From Burkholderiales bacterium (GTDB lineage Bacteria > Pseudomonadota > Gammaproteobacteria > Burkholderiales > SG8-39): a stretch of 33,300 nt of DNA. The stretch spans positions 1-33,300 of the forward strand of contig JACZJV010000007.1 of assembly GCA_014860355.1 (NCBI GenBank). The letters are read 5' to 3'. The position numbers and the translations under genes are program-made. Numbering within the stretch: position 1 is the first letter of the stretch; every line of letters starts with the position of its first letter. Shown here one piece after another: positions 24,522-33,286 of the stretch. A model generated the notes under the pieces. It searched no databases, was not told the origin of the DNA, and saw nothing but the letters and a program-made list of their open reading frames with translations.

Positions 24522-27500
24522 TCAAGCCCCCACCGGCGGCCGGCGCCTGCGCTCAGGCATCAAACCCCAGTACAGCATGGGCATCGCGAATACGGAGAGG
24601 AGGGTGGAAAAGCCTATACCCCAGACGATGGAAGCGGCCACCGGTCCCCAGATGAGCGAGTGCCCGCCGAGTCCGAATGCGAGCGAGAACAGACCGGCTA
24701 TGGTGGTGGTGCTGGTGATGATGATGGGCACGATGCGCCGGCGGGAGGCGAATACGATCGCGTGGAGCACGCGCATCCCCTGCTTTCTGCGCGCGTTGGC
24801 GGCGTCGATCAGCACGATGGCGGAGTTGACCGCGATGCCGGTGAGCGCGACCACACCGTACAGGGTGAACAGTGAAAGCGGGTTCCCCGATATGAGCAGC
24901 CCGAATACGACACCGGTAAAAGCGAGCGGCACGGTGGCGAGGATCATCGCCGGCTGCCAATAGCTGCGGAACTGCGCGGCAAGGATGAGGTAGATCAGGC
25001 CGATGCCGAGCACGAACAGCACCTTCATCGCGTCCAGGCTTTCGTAGATGTCGTCGAGCTCGCCGGAAAAGTCCAGTGTAGTGGCCGGGTAGCGGGCCCT
25101 GATTTTTTCCCATTGCGTCCGGATCATGTCGTTGGCGGCGACGGTGTCGATGCGCTTGCGGTCCAGGTCGGCCTCGACGGTGATCGCACGGCGCAGGTTG
25201 TAGTGCTTGATGACGCCTTTGCCGGTGCGGGTCTCGGCATGCAGCAGCGCGCCGAAGGTGGTGGTTCCGCCGCCGGGCAACGCCACCGGATCGGCGAGGA
25301 TGCGGCCTACGTCGCTCGCCTCGCGCGCCCTGGCGCGCACGCGCACCTCGAGTTTCTCCCCCTCATCGCGCATCTGCGTCACCACCTCTCCGTCGGCGTG
25401 CAGCCGCACCAGGCGCGCCACCAGACCGGGATCGAGGCCGGTGGCGCGTATCGCGTCGCGGTCCACGCTCAGCACCAGTTGCGGCCGGCCCGGAACGTCG
25501 TCGTCGGTGACGTCCTTGGCCCCGGGCACCGCGCGCACGATACGCAGCATTTCGTCGGTCGCCGCGCGCAGCTCCACGGGATCGTCGTTGCGCAGGCGTA
25601 CGCGCACCGGTTTGGTCAGCGGCGGCCCGCCTCCGGAGAGCAGCAGGAAGCTCAGCTTCCCCGGCCCGGGGAGCGATTCGATTTCCGCGCGCAGCGAGTC
25701 GATGATCGCCTGCACCTCGCGCGATCCCTCCTCCTTGCGCGGACGCAGCGACACCGTGACCTGGCCATAGGCGTCGCCGTACAGCGGTTCGGTATCGGTG
25801 AACTTGACCCCGGCGACCGAAGTCAGCGCGCGCGCCTCGTTGGGCCTCAGGCGCGCGCGCACCACGCGCTCCACTTCCTCGGTGCGCGCGAGCGTGGCTT
25901 CGATCGGCGCGTTCGCGGGCATATCGACGTTGACGTAAAACAGGCGCACCGGGTCGAAGGCGAAGAACTCCAGCCGCACCAGCCCTAGAGCCGCCGCCGT
26001 CCCCGCCAGCGCCATGGTGAGCACCATGGCGCTGGCGAAGCGTTTGGGCCGGCGCAGGACGTAGAGCAGGGCGCGGCTGTACTTGAGGCGCAGCTGGCGG
26101 GTGAAGCGATGCCGCAGGCGCTGCATGCGCGAGGGCCGGGAAAGATCGAGCTTCAGCGCGGTGACGTGGGTCGGCAGCATCCAGAAGGCTTCGATGAGGC
26201 TGATCGCAAGCGTCAGCGTCACCACGAAGGGGATCACGAACATGAACTTGCCGACGATGCCGGGCATCAGCATCAGCGGCAGGAACGCGGCCAGCGTGGT
26301 GGCGACCGAAGAGCTGACCGGCGCCGCGACTTCGCGCAACGCGTCCAGGGACGCCGCGAGCACCTGCTGGCCGCGCTGCACGCGGAAATAGATGGCCTCG
26401 ACCACGACCACGGCGTCATCGACCAGCATGCCGAGCACGATCACCACGCCCAGCAGCACCGAAATATTGAGCGTGAATCCAGTCGCGTACAGCACCGCGA
26501 AGCCCCCGGCGAGCGAAAACGGGATGCCGAGGGCGACCAGCAGCGAAACGCGCACGCCGAGAAATACCCAGCAGACGGCGAGCACGAGCCCCAGGCCGAG
26601 GGCCGCGTTCGACTCCATCACGCCGATCGCCGCGCGCGTCGGGATGGTCTGGTCGTCGGTCAGGCTCAGCGTGAGGCCGGAGGCTGCGAGCAGCGGGTTC
26701 TTTTGCTCGATGTAGGACTGGACGCGTTCCACCAGTTCCAGCGTGTTGGTATAGCTCTTCTTGGTCACCGAGAGCAGGATCGCCGGTTTGCCCCCGGTCG
26801 AGGCGAGCCGGGTCGGGGTTGCGCGCGCGCGCGAAACGCTCGCCAGCGCGTCAATCGGCACGCGCTCGCGGGTGCCGGGCAAGGCTAGCGTAAGTTGGGC
26901 GAGATAGCCGGGATCGGGATCCTGTCCGACAATGCGCACGATCCACGCGTCCTCCCCCACCCTGGTCTTGCCCGCGAAAGTGTCGCGAAACCACCCGCGC
27001 ACGCCATCGGCGAGGTTGGCGGCGTTGAGGCCGCGCGCGGCCAGCCTGGATGGCTCGAACTCGACCCGCAGCTCCGGATCGTGCAGCCCGAGCGCGAACA
27101 CCAGGTCGACGCCGGTCAGCCGTTCGAGGTCGGTGCGGATTGCATGCGCGGCGCGGCGCATCACCTCGTCGTCGGCGCGCCCTGTCAGCAGCACCTGCGC
27201 GGTGGGAAAGCCGTTGGAGGTGGTGATCTCCAGGATGCGCGGGTCGTCCTTCACTTCGGGCGGCAGCTCGGCCCGGGCCTTGTTCTGGATTTCGCGGCGC
27301 AGATCCGCGACGCGCTTGTCGAACACGCGCTCGGAAATGTCGCGAAAGCGCACCAGGATCGACGACACGTTTTCGCGGCTGCTCGAGAGCACGAAGCGTA
27401 TGTCGGCCACCTGCTTGATCGCGTCCTCCAGCGGCTGGGTCAGGAGCTTCTCGACGTCTTCGGCCGAACCGCCCGGAAGGACGGTCGTGATGTTGACCCA

Positions 27501-27629
27501 GTTGAAATTGATCTCGGGGTCCTGCTCGCGTGGCATTTTCAGATAGGCCATCGAGCCCATCGCCAGCACCACGGCGAAGAGTATGTTGGCCAGGGGGTGA
27601 TTGCGCAGCAGCAGCTCGAGAAACTTCAT
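24522..27629 (-). CDS. RND efflux transporter permease (AcrB-like)
   Basis: The 1035-residue inner-membrane pump has the full RND layout: one N-terminal membrane helix, a periplasmic porter loop, six helices, a second large loop and a final helix bundle. The proton-relay aspartates are visible as Asp404-Asp405 in GMLVDDAVVVVE. It would expel hydrophobic or amphipathic compounds using the proton gradient, together with the adaptor encoded 15 bases upstream. No outer-membrane channel gene is present, so a TolC-like partner must come from elsewhere. The substrate cannot be told. The gene is convergent with the receptor gene, 18 bases apart. Confidence 0.92.
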   Translation of the reverse strand: MKFLELLLRNHPLANILFAVVLAMGSMAYLKMPREQDPEINFNWVNITTVLPGGSAEDVEKLLTQPLEDAIKQVADIRFVLSSSRENVSSILVRFRDISERVFDKRVADLRREIQNKARAELPPEVKDDPRILEITTSNGFPTAQVLLTGRADDEVMRRAAHAIRTDLERLTGVDLVFALGLHDPELRVEFEPSRLAARGLNAANLADGVRGWFRDTFAGKTRVGEDAWIVRIVGQDPDPGYLAQLTLALPGTRERVPIDALASVSRARATPTRLASTGGKPAILLSVTKKSYTNTLELVERVQSYIEQKNPLLAASGLTLSLTDDQTIPTRAAIGVMESNAALGLGLVLAVCWVFLGVRVSLLVALGIPFSLAGGFAVLYATGFTLNISVLLGVVIVLGMLVDDAVVVVEAIYFRVQRGQQVLAASLDALREVAAPVSSSVATTLAAFLPLMLMPGIVGKFMFVIPFVVTLTLAISLIEAFWMLPTHVTALKLDLSRPSRMQRLRHRFTRQLRLKYSRALLYVLRRPKRFASAMVLTMALAGTAAALGLVRLEFFAFDPVRLFYVNVDMPANAPIEATLARTEEVERVVRARLRPNEARALTSVAGVKFTDTEPLYGDAYGQVTVSLRPRKEEGSREVQAIIDSLRAEIESLPGPGKLSFLLLSGGGPPLTKPVRVRLRNDDPVELRAATDEMLRIVRAVPGAKDVTDDDVPGRPQLVLSVDRDAIRATGLDPGLVARLVRLHADGEVVTQMRDEGEKLEVRVRARAREASDVGRILADPVALPGGGTTTFGALLHAETRTGKGVIKHYNLRRAITVEADLDRKRIDTVAANDMIRTQWEKIRARYPATTLDFSGELDDIYESLDAMKVLFVLGIGLIYLILAAQFRSYWQPAMILATVPLAFTGVVFGLLISGNPLSLFTLYGVVALTGIAVNSAIVLIDAANARRKQGMRVLHAIVFASRRRIVPIIITSTTTIAGLFSLAFGLGGHSLIWGPVAASIVWGIGFSTLLSVFAMPMLYWGLMPERRRRPPVGA

Positions 27630-27644
27630 CCGGCGCCCGAGCCC

Positions 27645-28664
27645 TTATTTGCGCGCGGCGGCGAGGGGCTGCCCGTCGCGCAGAGCGAGCTGTCCGCTGA
27701 CCACGATGCGCATGCCCAGCGGAAGGCCGGTCTGCGCGGGACGGCCTTCCTGCGCCTCACCGAGCGGGTGAAACCGCGCCACGCCGCCCTCGTCGACGAA
27801 TACGCCGAGCCTGCCCTCGCGGCGCACCACGAACTCGGCGGGAATATGCGGCCGCGTATCCTGCCAGCTCACCGAGCCCGAGGCGCCGGCCGCGGCCGGC
27901 TCGCCCTTGAAGCTCAGGCGCGCCTCCACCGTGCGCGCCTGGGGATTGATGGCGGGCGAAATGCGCAGCAGTGCGAGCTCTTTCGCACCCCCGAATGCGG
28001 CAAAGCGCAGGACCGGGGCCTTGCTCAAAGATTCGGCGTCCTGCAACTGCAGCTGGGCGGAGACTTCGACGCGCTCGGCGTCGCTGAGCGCGACCAGGGG
28101 GCTGCCGGGTGCCGCGAGTTCGCCCACCTGTCCGAGCCGCTCGCGCACGATCGCAGCGAAGGGCGAACGAACCGTGCATTTGCCGACCGAGCGTGCCGCG
28201 GTGTCGAGCTGGGCGCGGGCCTGCTCTGCATCCGCTCGAAACACCTGGACTTCCGTTTCGCGCGAGGTGAGCGCCTCCTTGGAAATGAAACCGCGGGTGC
28301 TGAGCTCGCGCGCGCGCGCGAGCTGCTGTACGGCCAGGGAGAGTCGCGCCTGCGCGGCGACCAGAGCCGAATTCGCTCGCTCGCGCGCGAGTTCGTGGTC
28401 GCGGCACTCGATCCGGGCCAGCACGGCACCGCGCGCCAGGCGCTCTCCGACCCGGACCGGGATCGCCTCGATCCGGCCGGAGATCTCGGCGGCGATGCGC
28501 GACTCGTTGAGCGACACCGTCTGCGCCGAGGCTACACGCTCGGGATAGATGGCGACCTGCGACAGCGGCTTGGTCACTACTGTAGTCGCTGCAGCAAGGG
28601 AATCAGCCTGGGCATAAGCAGGCAGCGCCAGCGCGGCGGCGAGCGACAGGAAGAAGGCGCGCAT
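27645..28664 (-). CDS. RND efflux periplasmic adaptor (membrane fusion protein)
   Basis: The 339-residue adaptor starts at the ATG at 28664, with GGAGA eight bases upstream and a signal peptide cut after AYA (residue 18). An open frame upstream to 28790 has no signal. The lipoyl-like segment ISGRIEAIPVRVGERLARG lies at 61-79, followed by a coiled-coil hairpin (about 90-155) and the beta-barrel domain starting TVRSPFAAIVRERLGQVGE. It bridges the pump and an outer-membrane channel. It has no lipidation cysteine, so it is probably soluble or anchored by contacts. Confidence 0.88.
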   Translation of the reverse strand: MRAFFLSLAAALALPAYAQADSLAAATTVVTKPLSQVAIYPERVASAQTVSLNESRIAAEISGRIEAIPVRVGERLARGAVLARIECRDHELARERANSALVAAQARLSLAVQQLARARELSTRGFISKEALTSRETEVQVFRADAEQARAQLDTAARSVGKCTVRSPFAAIVRERLGQVGELAAPGSPLVALSDAERVEVSAQLQLQDAESLSKAPVLRFAAFGGAKELALLRISPAINPQARTVEARLSFKGEPAAAGASGSVSWQDTRPHIPAEFVVRREGRLGVFVDEGGVARFHPLGEAQEGRPAQTGLPLGMRIVVSGQLALRDGQPLAAARK

Positions 28665-28871
28665 CGAGTATTTCTCCGGGCAGGGCGCAGATGGGGTCGG
28701 CCGGCGGATGATATCAGGCATCAACGCAGATTTCAGACTCGGCCGGCCGCTGCCGTCAGACGCACCAGGAAATGAATACGGCGCGCGCAAGCAATCCCGG
28801 CCGTCCGCGGATTTCCGCCGCGCGCGGCCCCGGCAGCGCCTGAGGGCAAGCCCCTGCGTCCTGCAAGCGGT

Positions 28872-29639
28872 CTAGGCCAGCGAAGAATATCCGCCGTCAA
28901 CGGGTATGGCGCTACCGTTGAGGAAATCGGACGCGCTGCTGGCGAGGAACACCGCAATGCCGCCGAAATCCGCCGGGTCGCCCCAGCGTCCTGCCGGCGT
29001 GCGTGCGAGCACGCGCTCGTGCAGGCCACTCACCTCCTTGCGCGCGGCTCGCGTAAGTTCGGTATCGATCCAGCCGGGCAGCACGGCGTTGACCTGGATG
29101 TTGTCCTTGGCCCAGGCGCAGGCGAGCGACTTCGTCAACTGCACCATGCCGCCCTTGCTCGCGCCGTAGGGCCCGGCAAACGCGGCTCCGAATATCGACA
29201 GCATCGAGCCGATGTTGATGATCTTGCCGCCGCCCGCCTTGAGCATCGCCGGATAGGCTGCCTGGCTGCAGAGGAAAGCGCTGGTGAGATTGGTATCGAG
29301 CACCGACTTCCACTCTTCCAGGCTGTAGTCCTGCGGCTGCTTGCGGATGTTGATGCCGGCGTTGTTGACCAGTACGTCCAGCCGGCCAAAACGCGCCAGC
29401 GCTGCGTCCATCAGGGCGCGGCACTCGGCCTGCACGGTCACGTCGGCCTCGGCCGCCGCGGCCTTGGCCCCCAGCGCCTCCAGTGTTTTCACCGCGGCGG
29501 CGTTCTTGGCCGCGTTGCGCCCGGCAACCAGCACCGCGGCGCCCGCTTGCGCGAGGCCGGTGGCCATGCCCAGGCCGATGCCGCCGTTGCCGCCGGTGAC
29601 GACGGCAACCCGGCCCGAAAGATCGAATGCCTTGCTCAT
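28872..29639 (-). CDS. SDR-family oxidoreductase (gluconate/2-deoxygluconate dehydrogenase-like)
   Basis: The 255-residue enzyme has TGGNGGIG (15-22), NNAG (92-95), Ser145, Tyr158 and Lys162, and ends with the family's VDGGYSSLA. An Arg after strand 2 (VAGRN) points to possible NADP(H) use. It resembles sugar-acid dehydrogenases such as gluconate 5-dehydrogenase and KduD, but SDR substrates cannot be read from motifs. GGAG lies eight bases before the ATG. This ribosome site overlaps the stop of a relic SDR frame just upstream. Confidence 0.9.
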   Translation of the reverse strand: MSKAFDLSGRVAVVTGGNGGIGLGMATGLAQAGAAVLVAGRNAAKNAAAVKTLEALGAKAAAAEADVTVQAECRALMDAALARFGRLDVLVNNAGINIRKQPQDYSLEEWKSVLDTNLTSAFLCSQAAYPAMLKAGGGKIINIGSMLSIFGAAFAGPYGASKGGMVQLTKSLACAWAKDNIQVNAVLPGWIDTELTRAARKEVSGLHERVLARTPAGRWGDPADFGGIAVFLASSASDFLNGSAIPVDGGYSSLA

Positions 29640-29643
29640 ATTG

Positions 29644-29760
29644 CTACTCCTTTTTTCGGTGTACGCTCAAATATGCCGGATACAATACGGTCGACGCCTT
29701 GCTCTTGCCCTGCGAGCCGCCGGTGACGATGGCTGCCTTGCCTTTCAGTTCCAGATCCAT
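29644..29760 (-). pseudogene. Relic N-terminus of a second SDR gene (38 codons)
   Basis: A frame beginning at ATG 29760 (AGGAG seven bases upstream; an ATG at 29766 is in frame) reads MDLELKGKAAIVTGGSQG, unmistakably the first strand and cofactor loop of an SDR. After that point it departs from the family (KSKASTVLYP...) and stops with TAG at 29644-29646. More than 200 residues are missing, so it looks like a gene removed by an internal deletion whose translation start survived. The stop lies five bases before the intact SDR's ATG, so it could now act as a coupled leader peptide. Confidence 0.7.
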
Positions 29761-29794
29761 TGCCATTCTCCTGGCAATCAGCTGCGCTCGGTCA

Positions 29795-30157
29795 TTACCC
29801 GTCCTCGCCGCGGTAGATCGCACCGCAGGTGCAGGTTTCGTGCACCACCACTTGCGACAGCAGCGGCAGCCCCGGCTTGAGCCTGTCCCAGATCCATTGC
29901 GCCAGTCGCTCGCTGGTCGGGTTCTCCAGCCCCGGCACCTCGTTCAGGTAGCGATGGTCGAGTTGCTCGTGCAGCGGCATGAATTGGCCGGAGATATCGG
30001 CGAAATCCTGCACCCAGCCTATGCGCGCATCGACTTCCCCGCTCACGTGGATATCGACGCGGAACGAGTGGCCGTGGATGCGCGCGCATTTGTGCCCCTC
30101 GGGCACGTTGGGCAAGCGGTGCGCCGACTCCAGGGTGAATGCCTTCCATATTTCCAT
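29795..30157 (-). CDS. queD: 6-carboxytetrahydropterin synthase QueD
   Basis: This 120-residue enzyme of the queuosine pathway makes 6-carboxy-5,6,7,8-tetrahydropterin. Zinc ligands are His13 (ESAHRLP), His28 and His30 (HGHSF); Cys24 (in [10 protein letters not shown]) and the Asp67-His68 and Glu107 positions complete the active site. The C-terminal ETCTCGAIY segment is typical. The frame extends upstream to 30406 but that part is antisense to queE; the ATG at 30157 overlaps the queE stop by one base (TGATG), so the pair is translationally coupled. Confidence 0.93.
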   Translation of the reverse strand: MEIWKAFTLESAHRLPNVPEGHKCARIHGHSFRVDIHVSGEVDARIGWVQDFADISGQFMPLHEQLDHRYLNEVPGLENPTSERLAQWIWDRLKPGLPLLSQVVVHETCTCGAIYRGEDG

Positions 30158-30792
30158 CAACGAATTCCGATCAGTTTGTGGGTCTGCAGCGACAGGCGCC
30201 AGCTGGGATGCGCAAGACAGTACGCGATCGCAAGGCCGGTGTTGCGCGCCTTGTCCGGTCCGTCCATCGGTTGCAGAAAAAAATGCCTGAAATCCAGCGC
30301 AGCATAGCGTTCGGGCGCGGCATCGCGCTGCGGATAAACCAGCTTCAGTTCGTCGCCGCGGTGCAATTTGAGCGGCGCACCGGCCTTCGGACTCACCGTC
30401 AGCCATAGCTCCCCCGCGGGCGGCGCCAGGGTACCGTTGGTTTCCACCGCCAGCGCGAATCCGCAGGCGCGCAAGGCCGCGACCAGCGCAGCGTCCAGCT
30501 GCAGCAGGGGCTCGCCGCCGGTGCAGACGACGAAGCGCTGCCCCGCAGCCTGCGCAGGCCAGGCTGCGGCAACCGCGGCTGCAAGCGCGCCGGCCGAGGC
30601 GAAGCTGCCGCCGCCCTCGCCGTCGGTACCCACGAATTCAGTGTCGCAGAAGCGGCACACCGCTTCCTCGCGGTCGGACTCACGGCCCGACCACAAGTTG
30701 CAGCCGGCAAAGCGCAGGAATACCGCAGGTCGGCCGCAATTGGCGCCCTCGCCCTGCAAGGTATAGAAGATCTCCTTTACCGAGTAGCCCAT
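30157..30792 (-). CDS. queE: 7-carboxy-7-deazaguanine synthase QueE (radical SAM)
   Basis: The 211-residue radical SAM enzyme converts carboxytetrahydropterin, made by QueD, into 7-carboxy-7-deazaguanine. FYTLQGEG begins at about residue 9. The cluster cysteines are 31, 46 and 49, giving a CX14CX2C loop as in Burkholderia QueE rather than the common CX3CX2[12 protein letters not shown] (90-100) is the SAM-binding GGE motif. I chose the ATG at 30792 because the family N-terminus starts there; the open frame upstream to 30888 has no family match. No queC gene is in view. Confidence 0.92.
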   Translation of the reverse strand: MGYSVKEIFYTLQGEGANCGRPAVFLRFAGCNLWSGRESDREEAVCRFCDTEFVGTDGEGGGSFASAGALAAAVAAAWPAQAAGQRFVVCTGGEPLLQLDAALVAALRACGFALAVETNGTLAPPAGELWLTVSPKAGAPLKLHRGDELKLVYPQRDAAPERYAALDFRHFFLQPMDGPDKARNTGLAIAYCLAHPSWRLSLQTHKLIGIR

Positions 30793-31031
30793 CGGCGCAA
30801 AACCTGTCAAAAAGGCGGAGCATACACGTTTGAAATGCCAGGACGAGGCGAGTTTCGATAGCCCGGTGTGCGCACCGCGCGGCCGCATGGGCGGAACGAT
30901 CCACGATATTCGCCGTACCCGGCGCGCCGGGCACGCCGGCCGGCGGCCGCAGTGTTCATCCGTGGCCTCGATCCGGTGCCGACTGCGAAAAAGCCGCTAC
31001 ACTTGCAGTATCGTCGCGAAGGACATTCTCC

Positions 31032-31646
31032 ATGCTCGGTGTAACGGACTACGGCGCGCTGGTCGTCGCCGTCCTCGTATTTCTGCTGCTACCCGGCCCC
31101 GGCAATCTGGCCTTGATCACGTCGACCGGCAAGGGCGGCATCAAAGGCGGCCTGGCTGCCACCCTGGGCGTGATTCTGGGCGACCAGGTCCTGTTGTGGC
31201 TGGCCGTGGCCGGTGTCGCCGCCATGCTCGGCGCCTACCCCGCCGCGTTTTTCGCGGTGCAGTGGCTGGGCGCCGCCTACCTGGCCTGGCTGGGAGCGAG
31301 CTTGCTGTTCGCCAAACCGGGGGCCGCACCGGTGTTGCACATCAAGCCGCACCACTATCTGCGCCAGGCTCTCATGATCACCCTGCTCAATCCGAAGGCG
31401 ATCGTGTTCTACATGGCGTTTTTTCCGTTGTTCGTCGATCCGGCCCGGCATCGGGGCCTCGCCACTTTCGCCTTCATGGCGGCGACCATTGCGGTGTTGA
31501 CCTTTTTCTACGGACTGTGCGCGGTGCTGCTCGCCCACTTTCTGGCCGAGCGCCTGCGCGACTATCCGCTGATTTCACGGTCCATGCAAAAGCTGGCCGG
31601 CCTGTTCCTGATCGGCTTTGGCCTCCGCCTCGCCTTGAGCCGCTGA
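31032..31646 (+). CDS. LysE/RhtB-family amino acid exporter
   Basis: This 204-residue membrane protein has about six hydrophobic helices. The family signature LLLPGPGNLALITSTGKGG is at residues 18-36 and LLNPKAIVFYMAFFPLFVD in the middle. Members export amino acids or derivatives (lysine, homoserine, threonine). GAAGGA precedes the ATG by about eight bases. It ends eight bases from the convergent DUF1932 gene, and its promoter must lie in the 239-base gap shared with queE. Confidence 0.9.
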   Translation: MLGVTDYGALVVAVLVFLLLPGPGNLALITSTGKGGIKGGLAATLGVILGDQVLLWLAVAGVAAMLGAYPAAFFAVQWLGAAYLAWLGASLLFAKPGAAPVLHIKPHHYLRQALMITLLNPKAIVFYMAFFPLFVDPARHRGLATFAFMAATIAVLTFFYGLCAVLLAHFLAERLRDYPLISRSMQKLAGLFLIGFGLRLALSR

Positions 31647-31654
31647 GCGCAGTA

Positions 31655-32494
31655 CTAGATTTTGCGCAGCAGCGCCGCCTTCACCTCGGCCAGCGCAGGC
31701 GGCTTGCCCGCGTCCTTGAAGCCTTCCAGCCTGCGATAGATGTCGGCAGCGGCCAGATGAAAGCCCGAAGGCAGGCCCGCCGCTTCGAAATTCGCCGCGA
31801 TCTCTTCCATCTCGGCAATCCAGCGCCAGGCCTTGCGTGCGCTCAGCGTGACCATTTCGGAGCGCTTCGGTATCTCGGGCAGGGAAATTTTCCATTCGTC
31901 CAGCAGTGCCGCATCGACGCCCTCCTGCTCCGCCAGTGCGCGTATGCCCGCGAGCAGGGCCGTCGCGCCCTTGTTCCAGGCGGCGTAGCAGACCTTGAGC
32001 GCGGAGGCCGTGCCCACAGGCCCGTCGAGCACGATCGCCTGCATGATGCCACCCGCGAACAGCGCTGCGGTCTGCGCAGCGCTGCCGCCGCAAAGATACA
32101 GCCGGACGCTCGCGCCCGGCACGGGCGGCGGACCGATGATGCCGGCATCGACGTAGCTCGCGCCTGCCGCAGCGACCACCTGCCCCAGCGCGCGCGCGGT
32201 TTCGGCCGAAACCGCATTGGCGTCGATATAGACGCCGCCGTAAGCGCAGGCGGCGACGGCACGCGCGAGTTCCATCGCCGCATGCGGCGGACAGACCGAG
32301 AAGACGACGTCGGCCGCGCGAACGGCTTGCGCCAATGTAGCCGCATCTTCGAGGCCGCAGTTCTCGGCGCGACGGCGCGTCGCGGCGCTGCGCCCGGCGC
32401 CTACCCACAGCACCCTGTTTCCGTTCGCGACCAGACCGGCGCCGATGGCGGCGCCCATCTCGCCGGGATGCAATATGGCTATGGTTTTTTTCAA
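31655..32494 (-). CDS. NAD(P)-dependent oxidoreductase with DUF1932 C-terminal domain
   Basis: The 279-residue protein has an N-terminal Rossmann fold of the 6-phosphogluconate / 3-hydroxyisobutyrate dehydrogenase type (AILHPGEMGAAIGAGL, about 6-21), a VYIDANAVSAETA segment and IIGPPPVPG. The C-terminal helices, including the CYAAWNKGATALLAGI run with a likely catalytic lysine, match DUF1932. The substrate is unknown. The start codon is TTG at 32494, with GGGAG about ten bases upstream; the only nearby ATG lies inside the nucleotide-binding loop and would break the fold. Confidence 0.82.
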   Translation of the reverse strand: MKKTIAILHPGEMGAAIGAGLVANGNRVLWVGAGRSAATRRRAENCGLEDAATLAQAVRAADVVFSVCPPHAAMELARAVAACAYGGVYIDANAVSAETARALGQVVAAAGASYVDAGIIGPPPVPGASVRLYLCGGSAAQTAALFAGGIMQAIVLDGPVGTASALKVCYAAWNKGATALLAGIRALAEQEGVDAALLDEWKISLPEIPKRSEMVTLSARKAWRWIAEMEEIAANFEAAGLPSGFHLAAADIYRRLEGFKDAGKPPALAEVKAALLRKI

Positions 32495-32551
32495 AGCGTG
32501 CGGCTCCCGCGGCGACTCAGGATGACAATACGAAGCGATAACTCCGCTTGT

Positions 32552-32568
32552 GCCCCTGGACCAGGGGC
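32552..32568. repeat. 8-bp inverted repeat
   Basis: GCCCCTGG and CCAGGGGC flank a single A, so RNA would form a six-bp stem with a five-base loop. It lies between the BON lipoprotein gene and the DUF1932 gene, both on the minus strand, and may end the former's transcript. No T-run is seen. Confidence 0.35.
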
Positions 32569-32633
32569 CTTATCGGCAATTCTCAAATGGCCTCCAATGA
32601 AAAGTCCGGTCCCGGCTTTCGACTTTGCGCCGG

Positions 32634-33086
32634 CTAGGAACCCCTCACCAGCAGCAGCTTGTTATTTACCGACACCACGCCCGGCACCCTGGCGGCGGCC
32701 TTTTCCGCTCTGAGGCGCTGCTCTTCGCTGTCCGCGGTCCCGTACAGCGTCACCGCGTTGCCGGACGCGCGCACGTCCATCGGCAGGTTTTCCAGACCGG
32801 GAACCGCCACGATCGCAGCCTTGGTCTTGGCTGCCAGGGCCCGGTCCGCGGCCTCCTTCGCCTCGGCGGCCCGCTGCGCCGGATTGGCCGCGCGCGCCGT
32901 TTCCTCGGCCTTTTTCTTTTCCGCCGCTGCAGCCTGCTGCACGGCCGCGTCAGCCGCGCTCCCGGGTTGCGCTGACGCGGCCGGTGCCGCGGGCTTGTCC
33001 CCGCAGGCGCCCAGCGACAATACCAGCACCGCCGCGGCGGCGGCGCAGACGCTTCGACAATCCGGCTTTTTGTAGTCTGGCTTCAT
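32634..33086 (-). CDS. BON-domain lipoprotein
   Basis: The 150-residue protein has a lipoprotein signal ending LSLGAC, with Cys28 as the lipid anchor. An Ala/Lys/Glu-rich helical linker (about 35-85) leads to a BON domain (about 87-148: TKAAIVAVPGLENLPMDVRASG, then VTLYGTADSEEQRLRAEKAA). BON domains bind membranes or ligands and are found in OsmY-like stress proteins and secretion systems. The ATG at 33086 has GGAGG nine bases upstream; an in-frame ATG at 33143 lacks both site and signal. Confidence 0.85.
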   Translation of the reverse strand: MKPDYKKPDCRSVCAAAAAVLVLSLGACGDKPAAPAASAQPGSAADAAVQQAAAAEKKKAEETARAANPAQRAAEAKEAADRALAAKTKAAIVAVPGLENLPMDVRASGNAVTLYGTADSEEQRLRAEKAAARVPGVVSVNNKLLLVRGS

Positions 33087-33136
33087 GCTCTTTTTCCTCC
33101 CTGTGATGGACTCGAGTCTGTTGCGCTTCGGTCGAT

Positions 33137-33153
33137 GCGGCATTCTCTGCCGC
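33137..33153. repeat. 6-bp stem inverted repeat in a divergent gap
   Basis: GCGGCA and TGCCGC flank TTCTC in the 214-base gap between the BON lipoprotein gene and the gene beginning at the right edge. Short and of uncertain meaning. Confidence 0.25.
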
Positions 33154-33286
33154 TACACCGCGCAGCGTCAACAGGCGGTCCGCGCCGCTGCGCGTCGCCA
33201 GTCAATTACTCGCGCGGCAATCCCTAAATCCGCACTGCTGTCAGTGTCATTATTGGTAAAATTGAACGACAGCGCATCACACAGAC

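Noticed and set aside
26895-28775. Open frame of 626 codons on the plus strand
   Set aside because: Antisense to the RND pump and adaptor genes; no recognisable domain or ribosome site.
30830-32713. Open frame of 627 codons on the plus strand
   Set aside because: Overlaps the LysE gene in another frame and the DUF1932 gene antisense; both of those carry clear motifs.
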